A stretch of 64,000 bases of DNA from assembly GCF_020921035.1 (NCBI RefSeq), contig NC_063157.1:682001-746000 (forward strand). The letters run 5' to 3'. Source of the stretch: Rhodamnia argentea (taxonomy: Eukaryota > Streptophyta > Magnoliopsida > Myrtales > Myrtaceae). Below, in pieces: positions 63,111 through 64,000 of the stretch (position 1 is its first letter; each line of letters begins with the position of its first letter). The notes beneath the pieces were generated by a model that did no database searches, was not told the DNA's origin, and saw only the letters and a program-made list of their open reading frames with translations. The position numbers and the translations under genes were made by a program.

Positions 63111-64000
63111 TTCTTAAACATTCGACCATCGTCGGGGCACATTGTTTTTTGTGTTTTGAAATTTAAGGAATGTATTTTGTTACGGCTAGCTTATCTTGCG
63201 AGCATCACACTTAAAACGATCACATCGGCATTTTCATTTAGTTTTTCAATGGATTGACTAGTAATAAACAATAAGAAACAATCGAACAAACAAAGAAATT
63301 GGTTAAACATTGTGTAAAAAGTAAGTTAGAGATGAGCGAGCCCTTCATTCAATTTTTTTTTTTTATCGTGGAATTGTATGCTTCAATAATCATCAGATAT
63401 CGGGTCGTGATCATCTCACTCGAAACATAAATGATTTGGTTTTGGTGCTCATATAGATTCAACTTCTTGTAAAATCGAAGATAGCTTCTCATTTTGGATG
63501 CAAAGCCCGCCGGTTTATATTCCAAGTTTCGCTTTTCTGAGGGTCTTCTAAGAAAAAAAGTTCTCCTCGTATATATGGCGTTGCTCATGGGCCAGACAAA
63601 CTCTGTTGCCTGGTCCCGAGCCTTTATTCATGGGCTAGACCCAAACATTGCATTCTCATCTCCGCAAAAGTTGTTGTTTTTTTTTTTTTTTTTTCGATCG
63701 AACACAAAAAAAGATTTCATTCTCCTATTTTTGCACGCTTCATTTCCCCTCTCTTCCGCCCCGTCCCGCTCGGCAAGTTCCGAAGAGTTGTCCGGTCCGT
63801 CTACACTTCACCGTGAGATCGAGTGGATCTTAATGTCAGCCGGCCTTTCTTCTATAGAGTAGCAGCTTTCATCGGGAGGAGCACGATGACCCGTACATAG
63901 TTTTAGGGCGGAATGTCATGACGAAGGTGGAGCTGAATCCATGTTCAAAAAGCAAGCTGTAATGATGAAAAGTTTATGCCCAATGAATTGGCATATGTAG
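63111..64000. other. Intergenic to window end
   Basis: No supported gene. A T tract at 63675-63695 and a mixed-composition end were seen. Confidence 0.35.

Overview
This is a stretch of plant nuclear DNA. Genes are split by GT-AG introns, intergenic DNA is AT-rich and full of palindromic transposon remnants, and the proteins are plant-type: a chloroplast-targeted arogenate dehydrogenase, a type I vacuolar H+-pyrophosphatase and a plant serine-rich CMCSPTTHPGSF protein. It is almost certainly a eudicot. The AT-rich elements with GC-rich cores would fit a woody rosid or Myrtales genome, but that is a guess and not shown by the sequence.

Layout. 1-2.6 kb: 3' end of an unrecognised plus-strand gene. 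3.2-4.6 kb: a dense, decayed array of GGGCC/GGCCC words with a ~530-bp higher-order duplication. 5.5-6.3 kb: transposon-like element of an AT-rich family. 9.2-9.7 kb: a possible first exon on the minus strand. 11-14.3 kb: MITEs and a nest of elements. 17.6-18.2 kb: serine-rich protein (+). 20.8-21.4 kb: SAM-domain protein (-). 25.4-34.5 kb: a 15-coding-exon LRR gene resembling Arabidopsis AT1G15740 (-). 36.9-37.5 kb: CYTH/triphosphate tunnel metalloenzyme TTM3-like (-). 39.3-41.6 kb: DEAD-box helicase RH35/DDX41-like (+). 42.4-43.2 kb: two-exon coiled-coil protein of unknown function (-). 46.3-46.4 kb: a broken copy of one H+-pyrophosphatase exon. 47.1-48.3 kb: intronless arogenate dehydrogenase (-). 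48.3-49.4 kb: a transposon nest. 51.0-56.5 kb: vacuolar H+-pyrophosphatase, 8 coding exons (-). 56.8-57.9 kb: four tandem ~280-310-bp repeats in its upstream region. 58.3-63.1 kb: several long-inverted-repeat elements.

The genes are independent housekeeping or regulatory loci, not a pathway cluster. The H+-pyrophosphatase, arogenate dehydrogenase, LRR and SAM genes appear in the order I remember for Arabidopsis AT1G15690, AT1G15710, AT1G15740 and AT1G15760, which suggests conserved microsynteny with TTM3, RH35 and the coiled-coil gene lying between. I found no tRNA, rRNA, CRISPR or obviously novel enzymatic system. The least explained structures are the GGGCC array, the promoter tandem repeats and the large foldback elements. 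Exon boundaries were read by hand from splice signals and frame continuity and have not been checked against transcripts.
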